A stretch of 64,000 bases of DNA from Microlunatus kandeliicorticis (GTDB lineage Bacteria; Actinomycetota; Actinomycetes; Propionibacteriales; Propionibacteriaceae). Below the pieces are notes generated by a model. The model ran no database searches, was not told the origin of the DNA, and saw only the letters and a list, made by a program, of their open reading frames with translations. Every line of letters begins with the position of its first letter. Within the stretch, counting starts at the first letter, position 1. The stretch lies in the NCBI RefSeq assembly GCF_014137855.1, contig NZ_JACGWT010000005.1:372001-436000 (forward strand), written 5' to 3'. Below, piece by piece: positions 7,289 to 15,158 of this stretch. The translations under genes and the position numbers were made by a program.

Positions 7289-9464
7289 CCCGCGCGTAGT
7301 TGGCCCCGTAGACCAGGCTGCCGCCCTTCTTGCTCGCCCCGCTGGAACGCAGCCGCATGCTCGACGGCACCTCGACCACCCGGGCCCCGGCCCCGATCAC
7401 CCGCAGCAGCAGCTCGGAGGACTGGTACTGCGGCTCGCGCAGCGGCAGCTCGGCGACCAACGAGGTCCGCATCGCCCGGAACCCGAACGAGGTGTCGGTG
7501 ATCCGGCGGCGGGTCAGCACCGAGGCGACCACCGCGAACACCCGCACCCCCAGCCAGCGCACCCGACTGTCGTGCTGCTCGGAGCCGAGCCGTCGCGAGC
7601 CGGTGACGAAGTCGGCCCGGTCCTCGACGATCGGGGCCAGCAGCCGGTCGAGCTCGGCGATGTCGTACTGGCCGTCGGCGTCGGTGGTGACGACCAGCGA
7701 CGCCCCGTATCGGGCGGCCAGCCGGTAACCGAGCCGGAGCGCCGCGCCCTGGCCGCGGTTGACCGGGACGTCGGCCACCAGCGCGCCGGCGGCGCGGGCG
7801 GCGGCCGCGGTGTCGTCGGAGGCGCCGTCGACCACCACCAGCACCGACACCGGGCCGGCGACGCAGCGCGCAGGCATCCCGGTCAGCACCGGTCCGATCC
7901 CGGGGCCCTCGTTGTAGGCGGCGATCACCACGGCGACCGGGGCCAAAGCCAGGCCCGGGTGCTCACGGTCGAAGGCGGTGACCGCGGCCGCGTCGACCGG
8001 GTCGGGGAACGGGGCCAGCGGCGGACGGGCACGCCGACGACCGAGCAGCGCGCTCAGCCCGAGCGCGCCGCCGAGCGGCAGGGTCAGCAGACCGGGGATC
8101 TGGTACCTCCAGGAGAACTCGAACGCGTCCGCACCGAACAGCAGGGTGAGCCCGAGCCCGGTGGTCAGCGCCGCCGCCCGGGTCAGCCGCCGGACTTCCC
8201 GGGCCTGTCCGTCGTCGGGTCGGCGCCGCTCCCGGCGGGGCCAGCCTCCCACCACCCCGAGCACCGCGGCGACCGCCAGCGCCGGCCCGGGCGTGTGCCC
8301 GACCCCGAGCTGGTAGCTGCGCAGGAAGGACGCGATGCCGACGTCGACCGACGGCTTGATCTTGTCGTAGCGCTGCGACCAGTAGTCGGGCTGGGTGTCG
8401 CCGGGCGGGTCGTAGGGATAGCTGGTCTGGAACTGCCAGCGCTCGACCGGCAGCCCGTCGCCGAAGGTGATCTTCCAGGGCGAGAAGTTCTTGGCGAAGT
8501 CCCCGAGGATGCCGCCGAAGAAGCCGACCGGCTGGTGGGTCATCACGGTGATCGCGAACTGGCGGGCCAGGGCGTTCTTGTCCGCCCCGGCCGGCAGGTC
8601 GGCCGGCCAGTAGTCGTTGCCGAAGACGATGTTGGCGTAGTAGTCGATGTCGTTGCGCGCGTCGAGCCGCTCGACCGGGCAGAACATCCGCAGCGTCGGG
8701 TCGAGCGGCAGCCGGTCGCAGTCGGCGATGCTGGCCGCGCGGCCGTAGAGCGCGTTCCCGTGCGCGGTGGTCAGGCCCCAGTGGCCGGTCTGTTCCTTGT
8801 AGTGGTGGGCGTAGGCGAGCACCACGCCGCCGAAGGCCAGCGCGGCCAGTCCGGTGCGCAGCACCACCCGCGCCGCGCGGAGCCGGCGGCCGTGGACCGC
8901 GGCGGTCAGACAGAAGATCAGCACCGGCACGATCGCCACCCCGCCGATGATCCGGACGAACATCGCCGCCCCGATCACCGCACCGGCCAGCCCGGCACGC
9001 CACCAGGACAGCCCGCGGCCGGCGAGCAGCAGCCACAGCGCCACCGTCAGCAGCGCCAGGAACCAGGTCTCCGACATGATCATCTCTTCGATCTGGACCT
9101 GGTAGGCGTCGAGCAGGAACGGCGCCAGCCCCAGCGCGGCCAGCCAGGGCCGGACCCCGATCCGCAGCAGCAACAGGTAGAGCGCGAGCGCGATGCCCAG
9201 CCCGAGCAGGTGCTGCAGCCCCGCGACCGAGGCGAGGGTGCCGTCGTCGCGGCCCTGGCCGTCGGTGAGCAGATGGGCCAGGATCAGCGGGTAGCCGAGC
9301 GGGTCGATCGCGTCGGGTTGCGGTTCGGTGCTCAGGTAGAGATAGCGGAAGCTGTCGATGTAGAGGATGGCCGGCCGGTAGGCGGTCCAGGCCAGCCAGC
9401 GCAGCACGGCGCCGCTGACCAGCAGCACCGCGAACAGCAGGTGCGGCAGGACCCGGCGTCTCAC
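7215..9464 (-). CDS. Fused GT-C membrane glycosyltransferase and GT2 polyprenyl-phosphate glycosyltransferase
   Basis: A 749-residue protein in two parts. Residues 1 to about 470 form a multi-pass membrane domain with an acidic first extracytoplasmic loop (ILYIDSFRYLYLS near residue 33), as in GT-C enzymes that use lipid-linked sugars. Residues from about 500 form a cytosolic GT2 domain of the dolichol-phosphate sugar synthase type: VVIAAYNEG at about 506, DGASDDT, and the metal site DADGQYD at about 593. In most families these activities sit on separate proteins, or GT2 is fused to GtrA. Here one protein could both charge a polyprenyl carrier inside and transfer its sugar outside. The start overlaps the upstream epimerase stop by 4 bases (ATGA), so the two are translationally coupled. 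Confidence 0.85.
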   Translation of the reverse strand: MRRRVLPHLLFAVLLVSGAVLRWLAWTAYRPAILYIDSFRYLYLSTEPQPDAIDPLGYPLILAHLLTDGQGRDDGTLASVAGLQHLLGLGIALALYLLLLRIGVRPWLAALGLAPFLLDAYQVQIEEMIMSETWFLALLTVALWLLLAGRGLSWWRAGLAGAVIGAAMFVRIIGGVAIVPVLIFCLTAAVHGRRLRAARVVLRTGLAALAFGGVVLAYAHHYKEQTGHWGLTTAHGNALYGRAASIADCDRLPLDPTLRMFCPVERLDARNDIDYYANIVFGNDYWPADLPAGADKNALARQFAITVMTHQPVGFFGGILGDFAKNFSPWKITFGDGLPVERWQFQTSYPYDPPGDTQPDYWSQRYDKIKPSVDVGIASFLRSYQLGVGHTPGPALAVAAVLGVVGGWPRRERRRPDDGQAREVRRLTRAAALTTGLGLTLLFGADAFEFSWRYQIPGLLTLPLGGALGLSALLGRRRARPPLAPFPDPVDAAAVTAFDREHPGLALAPVAVVIAAYNEGPGIGPVLTGMPARCVAGPVSVLVVVDGASDDTAAAARAAGALVADVPVNRGQGAALRLGYRLAARYGASLVVTTDADGQYDIAELDRLLAPIVEDRADFVTGSRRLGSEQHDSRVRWLGVRVFAVVASVLTRRRITDTSFGFRAMRTSLVAELPLREPQYQSSELLLRVIGAGARVVEVPSSMRLRSSGASKKGGSLVYGANYARVMLGTWARLGRRRRSAVRRSRPAG

Positions 9465-10516
9465 CCGTCGGCCGCCGCGCCGCGGAAGTCGCGCCAGACC
9501 CCGGCCAGCCCCTCGTCGAGCCCCACCCTCGGGGCCCAGCCGAGGTCGGTGAGCGACCGGCGGACGTCGACCCGGACGGCGGGCATCTCGCCCTTCGGCG
9601 CGGGCACGTGCTCGGCGGGCAGCGGGCGGCCGGTGACGGCCCGGACCCGGTCGACCAGCTCGAGGACGGTGACCGACTCCCCCGACCCGATCACCGCCCG
9701 CCCGGTGAACCGGCGGTCGATCGCCGCGAGCACCCCCGCGGCCGCGTCGGAGACGTGGACGAGGTCGCGGCTCTGCCGCCCGGTGCCGTAGACCTTCACC
9801 GTGTCGCCGGACAGGGCGGCGCGCATCATCCGCGGGACGAAGCTGTCCTTGGCCGCCATCCCGGGTCCGTAGACGTTGGTGAACCGCAGCGCGGCACCGG
9901 CGAGGTCATAGCTGCCGGCGTAACCCAGGACGAGCATCTCGGCGGCCGCCTTGGTGGCGCCGTATGGGGTCAGCGGGGTCGGTGCGATCTCGGTGTCGAT
10001 CACCCGCGTGCCGACGTCGCCGGTGACCGCGTTGGTCGAGGCCAGCACGAAGACCGCGATGCCGCGGGTCCGGGCCAGCTCGAGCAACCGCTGGGTGCAG
10101 GCGACGTTGAGCCGGAAGGTGGCCTCGGGTCGTTCCTTCGAGCCGAGCACCGAGGTGACCGCGGCCAGGTGGACGATCGCCGTCGGCGGCTCGGGATCCC
10201 GGTCGAGCCGTTCCTCCAGCACCCGGTAGGGCTCGTCGGTGGTCAGGTCGCCCGCGATCCGGTCGACCCCGGGATCCTCGTCGAACGGTGCGGGCACCGG
10301 TGCCAGGTCGAGCACGGTGACGCGGTCGCCGCGCTTGCGCAGCCGCGCCAGCACCTCCCGGCCGATGAAGCCCGAGCCGCCGGTGAGCAGCACGTGGGCC
10401 GGCCCGTCGGCACCTCCGGACCGATCATCGTGATGATCATGCTGCGCAGTCGCGTGCGCACCCGTCGGCACGTCGCCGGTCGGTACGGGATCGGTCGGGC
10501 GGACTGCTCCGGTCAT
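9461..10516 (-). CDS. NAD-dependent sugar epimerase/dehydratase
   Basis: A 351-residue extended SDR. The Rossmann motif GGSGFIG lies at about residues 40-46, the catalytic YGATK at about 184-188 and the substrate-side motif RFTNVYGPG at about 206-214. It acts on a nucleotide-activated sugar, and the product cannot be deduced. I place the start at the ATG at 10516 (sequence MTGAVRPTD). The longer frame to 10615 adds 33 residues that look non-coding. The N-terminal 40 residues are His/Asp-rich and precede the fold. Coupling to the glycosyltransferase gene suggests it supplies a sugar for the same glycoconjugate. Confidence 0.87.
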   Translation of the reverse strand: MTGAVRPTDPVPTGDVPTGAHATAQHDHHDDRSGGADGPAHVLLTGGSGFIGREVLARLRKRGDRVTVLDLAPVPAPFDEDPGVDRIAGDLTTDEPYRVLEERLDRDPEPPTAIVHLAAVTSVLGSKERPEATFRLNVACTQRLLELARTRGIAVFVLASTNAVTGDVGTRVIDTEIAPTPLTPYGATKAAAEMLVLGYAGSYDLAGAALRFTNVYGPGMAAKDSFVPRMMRAALSGDTVKVYGTGRQSRDLVHVSDAAAGVLAAIDRRFTGRAVIGSGESVTVLELVDRVRAVTGRPLPAEHVPAPKGEMPAVRVDVRRSLTDLGWAPRVGLDEGLAGVWRDFRGAAADG

Positions 10517-10886
10517 CGGGCCAAGGTAGAGGACCGAGCCGTGGATCCCCGTGTCCGTACACGACCCGGGACGCCCGCCGCACCGCGAGTTCGGATCCCC
10601 GTCGAAGCTCCGCAATTAGTGCGGGACGGCGACAAAACCCTCAGGAACGCCTACCGGCGCTGGAACGACCGAATTGACCAAGAACTGAGAAGGAGCGAAG
10701 GAATTCCTGACCCGACACGGCACCCGTTCGCGACGTTCGACGCTACTGTCACTGCACGCCGCTCCGGTGACGATGCCGACCCGTGCATCGGCCGGGCTGC
10801 ACCGCTCACTTCTGCACCACAGCGTTCTGCACCCACCGCAGGTGAATACAGATCGAGGCACCGTGAGTTCGAGAAAGGTGACTGAC
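10517..10886. other. Divergent intergenic region between epimerase and ROK regulator
   Basis: This 370-base gap holds no gene I can support. TTGACC at 10674-10679 looks like a -35 element but has no matching -10. AGGAATTCCT at 10699-10708 is a 10-base palindrome. The region is less GC-rich than its surroundings between 10610 and 10710, consistent with a promoter region for the divergent genes. Confidence 0.4.
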
Positions 10887-12155
10887 GTGCGCCCCTATGC
10901 CGCCCGCCGGGTGTCGAGTCCTGAGGGAACTCGACCGGTCCCGGTCCTCCGCCTGCCGTCCCACGGCCAGGCCCAGCCCCTCCAGCCCGCCGCGATGCGC
11001 GAGATGAACATGGGCTCGCTGCTGCGGGCTCTCCGCGTGCTCGGACCGCGGGCCCGGGTGGAGCTCGCCGAGTACACCGGCATCTCGCCGGCCACCGTCA
11101 CCAAGCTGGTGGCCAACCTGACCGAGGCCGAGATCCTCGTCGAGCGCGCCGACACCCACAGCCTGCGGTTGACCGGCCGCCCGCGGGTGCCGGTCGACTT
11201 CAACCCGCACCGCCGGGCGGTGCTCGCCCTGCACCTCGGCCCGGACTCGATCACCGCCGCGGCTCTCGACCTGCGCGGCACCGTGCTGGTCGAGCGGAGC
11301 GCCGACTACCCGGACGGCTCGGCCGCCCGCTCGGTCCAGGCCGGCGCCCGGTTGCTGGCGCGGGTCGTCAAGGCGCTGCCCGACCAGTGCGTGGCCGTCG
11401 GCGTCGGCGTGACCTCGGCGGGCCGGGTCGACCGTGAGCACGGTGCGGTCCGCGGGCGGCGCGACCGCGGCTGGGACGACGTCCTCGTCTCCGCTCCGAT
11501 CGCCGACCACCTGGGTCTGCCGGTCGAGCTCGACCAGCCGGTCCGGGGCGAGGCGCTCGCCGCGCTGGCCACCGACGAACAGGCCCAGCACCTCATCCAC
11601 CTCTCGGTGGGCGAGGAGATCTCCGCCGCGCTCCTGATCGACCGGCACGTGCACCGTGGCCACACCGGCGAGGCCGGAGGCGTCGCCCACCTGCCCGTCC
11701 CCGGCGCCCGCGGCCCCGAGTGCGGCTGCGGCCAGACCGGCTGCCTCGGCGCGGTGGCCACCGACGTCGCGCTGGTCGAGGCGGCCCGGGCCAAGAAGGT
11801 CATCGGCGGCGAGGACGGCTACGCCGAGCTCGTCGCCGCGGCCGACGACCGGTCGCGGCCGGCCGTCGCGCTGCTGCGGACCCGAGCACGGGCCATCGGC
11901 CAGGCGCTCGCGGTGCTGGCCGACCTCGTCGATCCCGACCGCCTGCTGGTCGGCGGCTCCGCCCTCGCCTGGGGCGGCTTCCAGCCCGAGGTCGAGCAGA
12001 CCTTCGTCGAGCTGTCCGGCCGTCGCGCCGACCTGCTCCGGTTCGGCCCGGGGCGGGTGGAGCCGGTGGTCGCGGCCGGGATGCTGTTCCTCGACCGCTA
12101 CTTCGACGACCCGGTGCGGCACGAGCCCGAGCTGCAGCGGCGGCTCAACGCCTGA
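10887..12155 (+). CDS. ROK-family transcriptional regulator with degenerate kinase site
   Basis: A 422-residue protein with an N-terminal winged helix-turn-helix (about residues 40-105, with RVELAEYTGISPATVTKLVA as the recognition region) and a C-terminal ROK domain. The zinc-binding signature survives as CGCGQTGC (about 279-286), but the usual following Glu is Gly. The ATP phosphate-binding DxGxT is replaced by HLGPDS, and the catalytic ENDxN loop reads ELDQP. I therefore expect sugar sensing without kinase activity. The GTG at 10887 has AAAGGTGA five bases upstream; in-frame GTG codons at 10863 and 10878 are alternatives. It may control the neighbouring sugar or MurNAc genes. Confidence 0.85.
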   Translation: MRPYAARRVSSPEGTRPVPVLRLPSHGQAQPLQPAAMREMNMGSLLRALRVLGPRARVELAEYTGISPATVTKLVANLTEAEILVERADTHSLRLTGRPRVPVDFNPHRRAVLALHLGPDSITAAALDLRGTVLVERSADYPDGSAARSVQAGARLLARVVKALPDQCVAVGVGVTSAGRVDREHGAVRGRRDRGWDDVLVSAPIADHLGLPVELDQPVRGEALAALATDEQAQHLIHLSVGEEISAALLIDRHVHRGHTGEAGGVAHLPVPGARGPECGCGQTGCLGAVATDVALVEAARAKKVIGGEDGYAELVAAADDRSRPAVALLRTRARAIGQALAVLADLVDPDRLLVGGSALAWGGFQPEVEQTFVELSGRRADLLRFGPGRVEPVVAAGMLFLDRYFDDPVRHEPELQRRLNA

Positions 12156-12262
12156 CCCGGCGCGGTGCCCGGGCCCGCGCGATTCCGTCGTGCGCGACCG
12201 GATCGGAGCGGTGGGCACCCGTGTGCCGCGCGGGTGCTCCGGCCCTGACATAGCGTGAGCCC

Positions 12263-12976
12263 GTGCCCGCCGAGGTGATGACGACCGGGCCGCAGCAGAG
12301 CCAGGTCCGGCGGCTGCGGCTGCTCGTCGTGCTCGCCGCGGTGCTGGTGCTGGTGGTGGCCGGCGTCGTCGTCGGCCGGCGGGTCTACCGGGTGGAGACC
12401 GACACCATCAGCCTGGCCGAGCTGCGCGCCGCGTACGCCGCCTTCCTCACCCCCGACGGCCGGAACACGGTCACCGACCTCCAGCCCGCTCCCCCGGACA
12501 CCACGCCGCTCTCGGTCCGGCCCGAGGCGTGCGCCCCGCTGGTGCTCACCGCGTTCGACGCCCGGTTCCCGGCCGGGGCCGCCCAGGGCGTCTCCACCTT
12601 CCAGGGCGGCGGCTACGGCTACTCGGTCTCGCTGTTCAGCTACCGCTGGGACGACGAGGCCGGGGCCGAGCGGGCCTTCGCCACGCTGCAGCGGGCCGCG
12701 GACTCCTGCCGCAGCACGCCGATCGTCGTCGGCAGCCCGTTCTCGGCCCGGCTCGCGCTGAGCCTGCTCGACACCACCGTGCCGCAGACCGACGCCAGCC
12801 TCGACCTGGTGCTCCGGCAGAGCCCGGACCAGCTCTACCAGGAGACCGTGGTTCGGCAGAAGAACGTGCTCAGCTGGGAGTACACCTACCGCAGCGGCCG
12901 CGGCGCCACCCTCGAACACAACCTGTTGACCGGCCTGTGCAGCCGCGTCCGGTCGCTCGACAAGGTGGGCACCTGA
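12263..12976 (+). CDS. Membrane-anchored extracytoplasmic protein, PknH_C sensor-domain-like
   Basis: A 237-residue protein with one N-terminal membrane anchor (about residues 18-38) and an extracytoplasmic domain of about 190 residues. Cysteines in EACAPL, ADSCRS and GLCSRV, and the pattern GYSVSLFSYRWDDEAGAERAF, recall the PknH_C-like sensor domain found in mycobacterial and other actinobacterial surface proteins and kinases. There is no kinase here. The assignment is by general resemblance only. It starts with GTG and is followed after 22 bases by the VTT protein gene. Confidence 0.6.
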   Translation: MPAEVMTTGPQQSQVRRLRLLVVLAAVLVLVVAGVVVGRRVYRVETDTISLAELRAAYAAFLTPDGRNTVTDLQPAPPDTTPLSVRPEACAPLVLTAFDARFPAGAAQGVSTFQGGGYGYSVSLFSYRWDDEAGAERAFATLQRAADSCRSTPIVVGSPFSARLALSLLDTTVPQTDASLDLVLRQSPDQLYQETVVRQKNVLSWEYTYRSGRGATLEHNLLTGLCSRVRSLDKVGT

Positions 12977-12998
12977 CCCTGCCGGGTACCGTGTCCCC

Positions 12999-13841
12999 GT
13001 GCCGCCGATGCGACCCGAGGACCCCGAGACCACGCGGACGGCGGGTCCGGAGTCCGTGCAGCGGGACACCGGAGCCGAAGCCTCCGACACCACAGCCGAG
13101 CCAGCGACCGACAGCACGACCGACCCCACGAGCGACAGCACGACCGAGCGCGAGGTCGAGGAGAAGCCCTGGTGGGACGACCCGCGCCTGCCCTGGCGGG
13201 GCAAGCCCCGCCGCGCGGACATCGCCTGCTGGGTGGGCATCGTGCTGATCGGGATCTACTCGTTCGCCATGCTGCCGCTGCGGCCGGTGCTCATCGGCAG
13301 CTACCCGTTGCTGCTGGTGGGGCTGACCGGCTCCCGGTCCGGGCTGGTGACCATCGGGGCCCTGGCCGCGGTCGGTCGCGCCGACTGGTGGTGGATCGGG
13401 CTGGCGCTGGGGTGCATCAGCCTGGTCAAGTTCGACCTCATCTACTACGCGGCCGGCCGGCTCTGGGGCCGCGGGCTGCTCGAGATCGTCGCCGGCCGCT
13501 CCGCGCGTGCCCGCCGCAACGCCGAGCGCGCCGAGCGGCTGGCGCAGCGGTTCGGGGTGCCCGCGGTGCTGCTCAGCCAGCTGATCCCGGTGATCCCCAA
13601 CGCGGTCATCTACGCCACCGTGGCCGCGGCCGGGATGCGGTTCCGCACCTTCGTGCTGCTCGACCTCGCCTCGGCGCTGGTGATCAACTCGCTCTGGGTC
13701 TACCTCGGCAGCCGGCTCGGCCAGCGCGCGGTCGACGTGGTCGAGGTGATCGCCCGCTACTCCACCTGGATCTCGCTGGCCCTGCTGGCCTTCGTCATCG
13801 CCAGCGCGGTCATCCGCTCCCGACGCCGCCAGGCGGTCTGA
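12999..13841 (+). CDS. VTT/DedA-like (SNARE-associated) membrane protein
   Basis: A 280-residue protein. Residues 1-60 are acidic and Thr-rich with no fold expected (TDSTTDPTSDSTTEREVEEK). Five to six hydrophobic segments follow. The re-entrant-loop pattern of VTT proteins is recognisable: FDLIYYAAGRLWG near the middle and AVLLSQLIPVIPNAVIYATV after it. DedA/VTT proteins act as lipid scramblases or carrier-lipid transporters in the membrane. Start is the GTG at 12999; an in-frame ATG at 13008 is the alternative. It converges on murQ with 40 bases between. Confidence 0.75.
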   Translation: MPPMRPEDPETTRTAGPESVQRDTGAEASDTTAEPATDSTTDPTSDSTTEREVEEKPWWDDPRLPWRGKPRRADIACWVGIVLIGIYSFAMLPLRPVLIGSYPLLLVGLTGSRSGLVTIGALAAVGRADWWWIGLALGCISLVKFDLIYYAAGRLWGRGLLEIVAGRSARARRNAERAERLAQRFGVPAVLLSQLIPVIPNAVIYATVAAAGMRFRTFVLLDLASALVINSLWVYLGSRLGQRAVDVVEVIARYSTWISLALLAFVIASAVIRSRRRQAV

Positions 13842-13881
13842 CCACCGCCGTCCGACCCGTCGACCCCGCGCCCGCCCGGGA

Positions 13882-14910
13882 TCAGACCCGGTGCAGCCCG
13901 GGGTGCTCCGAGCTCGGCCGACCGATCGCCACCGCGAGCCGGCCGTCGGCCCGAGCCAGCCGGTTCCGGGCCGCCGCCGCGGTCTCGTGCTGGATGAGCA
14001 TCACCGAGGCCACCTTGATGTCGTACCCGGACTGCTCGAGCGCACCGACGGCCACCACCGGGTCGACCTCGGCGATCTTGGCCACCAGCTCGACCGCCCG
14101 CCGGCGCAGCTTGGTGTTCGACGGGTTCATGCTGACCATCAGGTTGCCGTAGGTGCGACCGGCCCGGACCATCAGCGCGGTGCTGATCATGTTCAGCACC
14201 TGCTTCTGCGCCGTTCCGGCCTTGAGCCGGGTCGACCCGGCCAGCACCTCGGGACCGGTGTCGATCTCGATCGCGTGGTCGGCGGCCGCGGACACCGCGG
14301 TGTCGACGTTGGCCGAGATCCCCACCGTCAGCGCGCCGGAGCGACGGGCCTCCTCGAGCGCTCCGATCACGTACGGCGTCCGGCCGCTCGCAGCCAGACC
14401 GACCACGGTGTCCGCCCGGCCCGGCCGCAGCGCCGCGAGGTCGAGGGCGCCCTGCTCGGCGTCGTCCTCGGCACCCTCGACCGCGGTGGTCAGCGCGGTC
14501 GGTCCGCCGGCGATGATCCCGACCACCCGGCTGGGATCGGTGTGGAAGGTCGGCGGGCACTCGGAGGCGTCGAGCACCCCGAGCCGCCCGGACGTGCCCG
14601 ACCCGACGTAGATCAACCGGCCGCCGGCGCAGAACCGCGGCTCGGCCGCCTCGATCGCCCGACTGATCTGCGGCAGCGCCGCCTCGATCGCCCGCGGGAC
14701 GTCGAAGTCGGCGGCGTTCATGGCGGCGACGATCTCGCCGACCGTCATCTCGTCCAGCCGGCCGAACCGCGGATCGGCCCGCTCGGTGGACGAGGGCAGC
14801 GAGCCGACGGTCCGGGCGGCCGGGCGTGCGGACGGAACGGCACCGGTCGCAGGACCGGTGCCGACGGGAGCGCGGTCGGGCCCCGAGGGGGCCGGCCGGA
14901 CAGCAGTCAT
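13882..14910 (-). CDS. murQ: N-acetylmuramic acid 6-phosphate etherase
   Basis: A 342-residue SIS-domain enzyme that cleaves the lactyl ether of MurNAc-6-phosphate to give GlcNAc-6-phosphate and D-lactate in cell-wall recycling. The MurQ signature GPEVLAGSTRLKAGTAQK (about residues 210-227) is essentially perfect. The catalytic Glu lies in DASECPPTF (about 115-123) and a second acidic site in EGAEDD. A disordered Ala/Pro-rich N-terminal extension of about 40 residues precedes the fold. A good promoter lies at 14970-14998, and the RpiR-type regulator gene is next upstream. Confidence 0.96.
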   Translation of the reverse strand: MTAVRPAPSGPDRAPVGTGPATGAVPSARPAARTVGSLPSSTERADPRFGRLDEMTVGEIVAAMNAADFDVPRAIEAALPQISRAIEAAEPRFCAGGRLIYVGSGTSGRLGVLDASECPPTFHTDPSRVVGIIAGGPTALTTAVEGAEDDAEQGALDLAALRPGRADTVVGLAASGRTPYVIGALEEARRSGALTVGISANVDTAVSAAADHAIEIDTGPEVLAGSTRLKAGTAQKQVLNMISTALMVRAGRTYGNLMVSMNPSNTKLRRRAVELVAKIAEVDPVVAVGALEQSGYDIKVASVMLIQHETAAAARNRLARADGRLAVAIGRPSSEHPGLHRV

Positions 14911-14950
14911 AGGGAGCCTCGTGCAGACGGGTCGGGTAGATGGACGTCAT

Positions 14951-14976
14951 TTACCCGGAAACTGGGCCAAAGGTAA
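14951..14976. promoter_or_regulatory. Inverted repeat in the murQ promoter (candidate regulator site)
   Basis: TTACC at 14951-14955 and GGTAA at 14972-14976 form a 5-16-5 inverted repeat. The GGTAA half lies within the -10 element and the other lies near the predicted transcription start. An RpiR/MurR-type repressor encoded next door is the obvious candidate. Half-sites this short can arise by chance. Confidence 0.3.
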
Positions 14977-14998
14977 CTTCTGTACAAGCCGATTTCAA
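14970..14998 (-). promoter_or_regulatory. Promoter of murQ
   Basis: On the minus strand TTGAAA (14998-14993), a 17-base spacer and TACCTT (14975-14970) make a good vegetative promoter 60 bases upstream of the murQ start codon. Confidence 0.55.
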
Positions 14999-15158
14999 CG
15001 CGCCCGGCGGCCCGACGCGTCGCGGGGTCGGGACCGGCTCAGGATTGAGCTGAGGATCGGGCTGGGAAGAACGAGCGAAAGGATCGGGACGGACCGGCTC
15101 GCGCTGGAGGTCGGGAGCTGGGGCGCCGTGAGGACCGACCGGTCGGGTCGGCCCGGAC

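Noticed and set aside
7572-9791. A 739-residue plus-strand frame opposite the fused glycosyltransferase
   Set aside because: It has no recognisable fold, has shadow composition, and would have to coexist with a full-length conserved gene.
15001-15158. Additional gene between murQ and the RpiR-type regulator
   Set aside because: The frames here continue from shadows of neighbouring genes, and the stretch holds the murQ promoter side and no start with a ribosome site.
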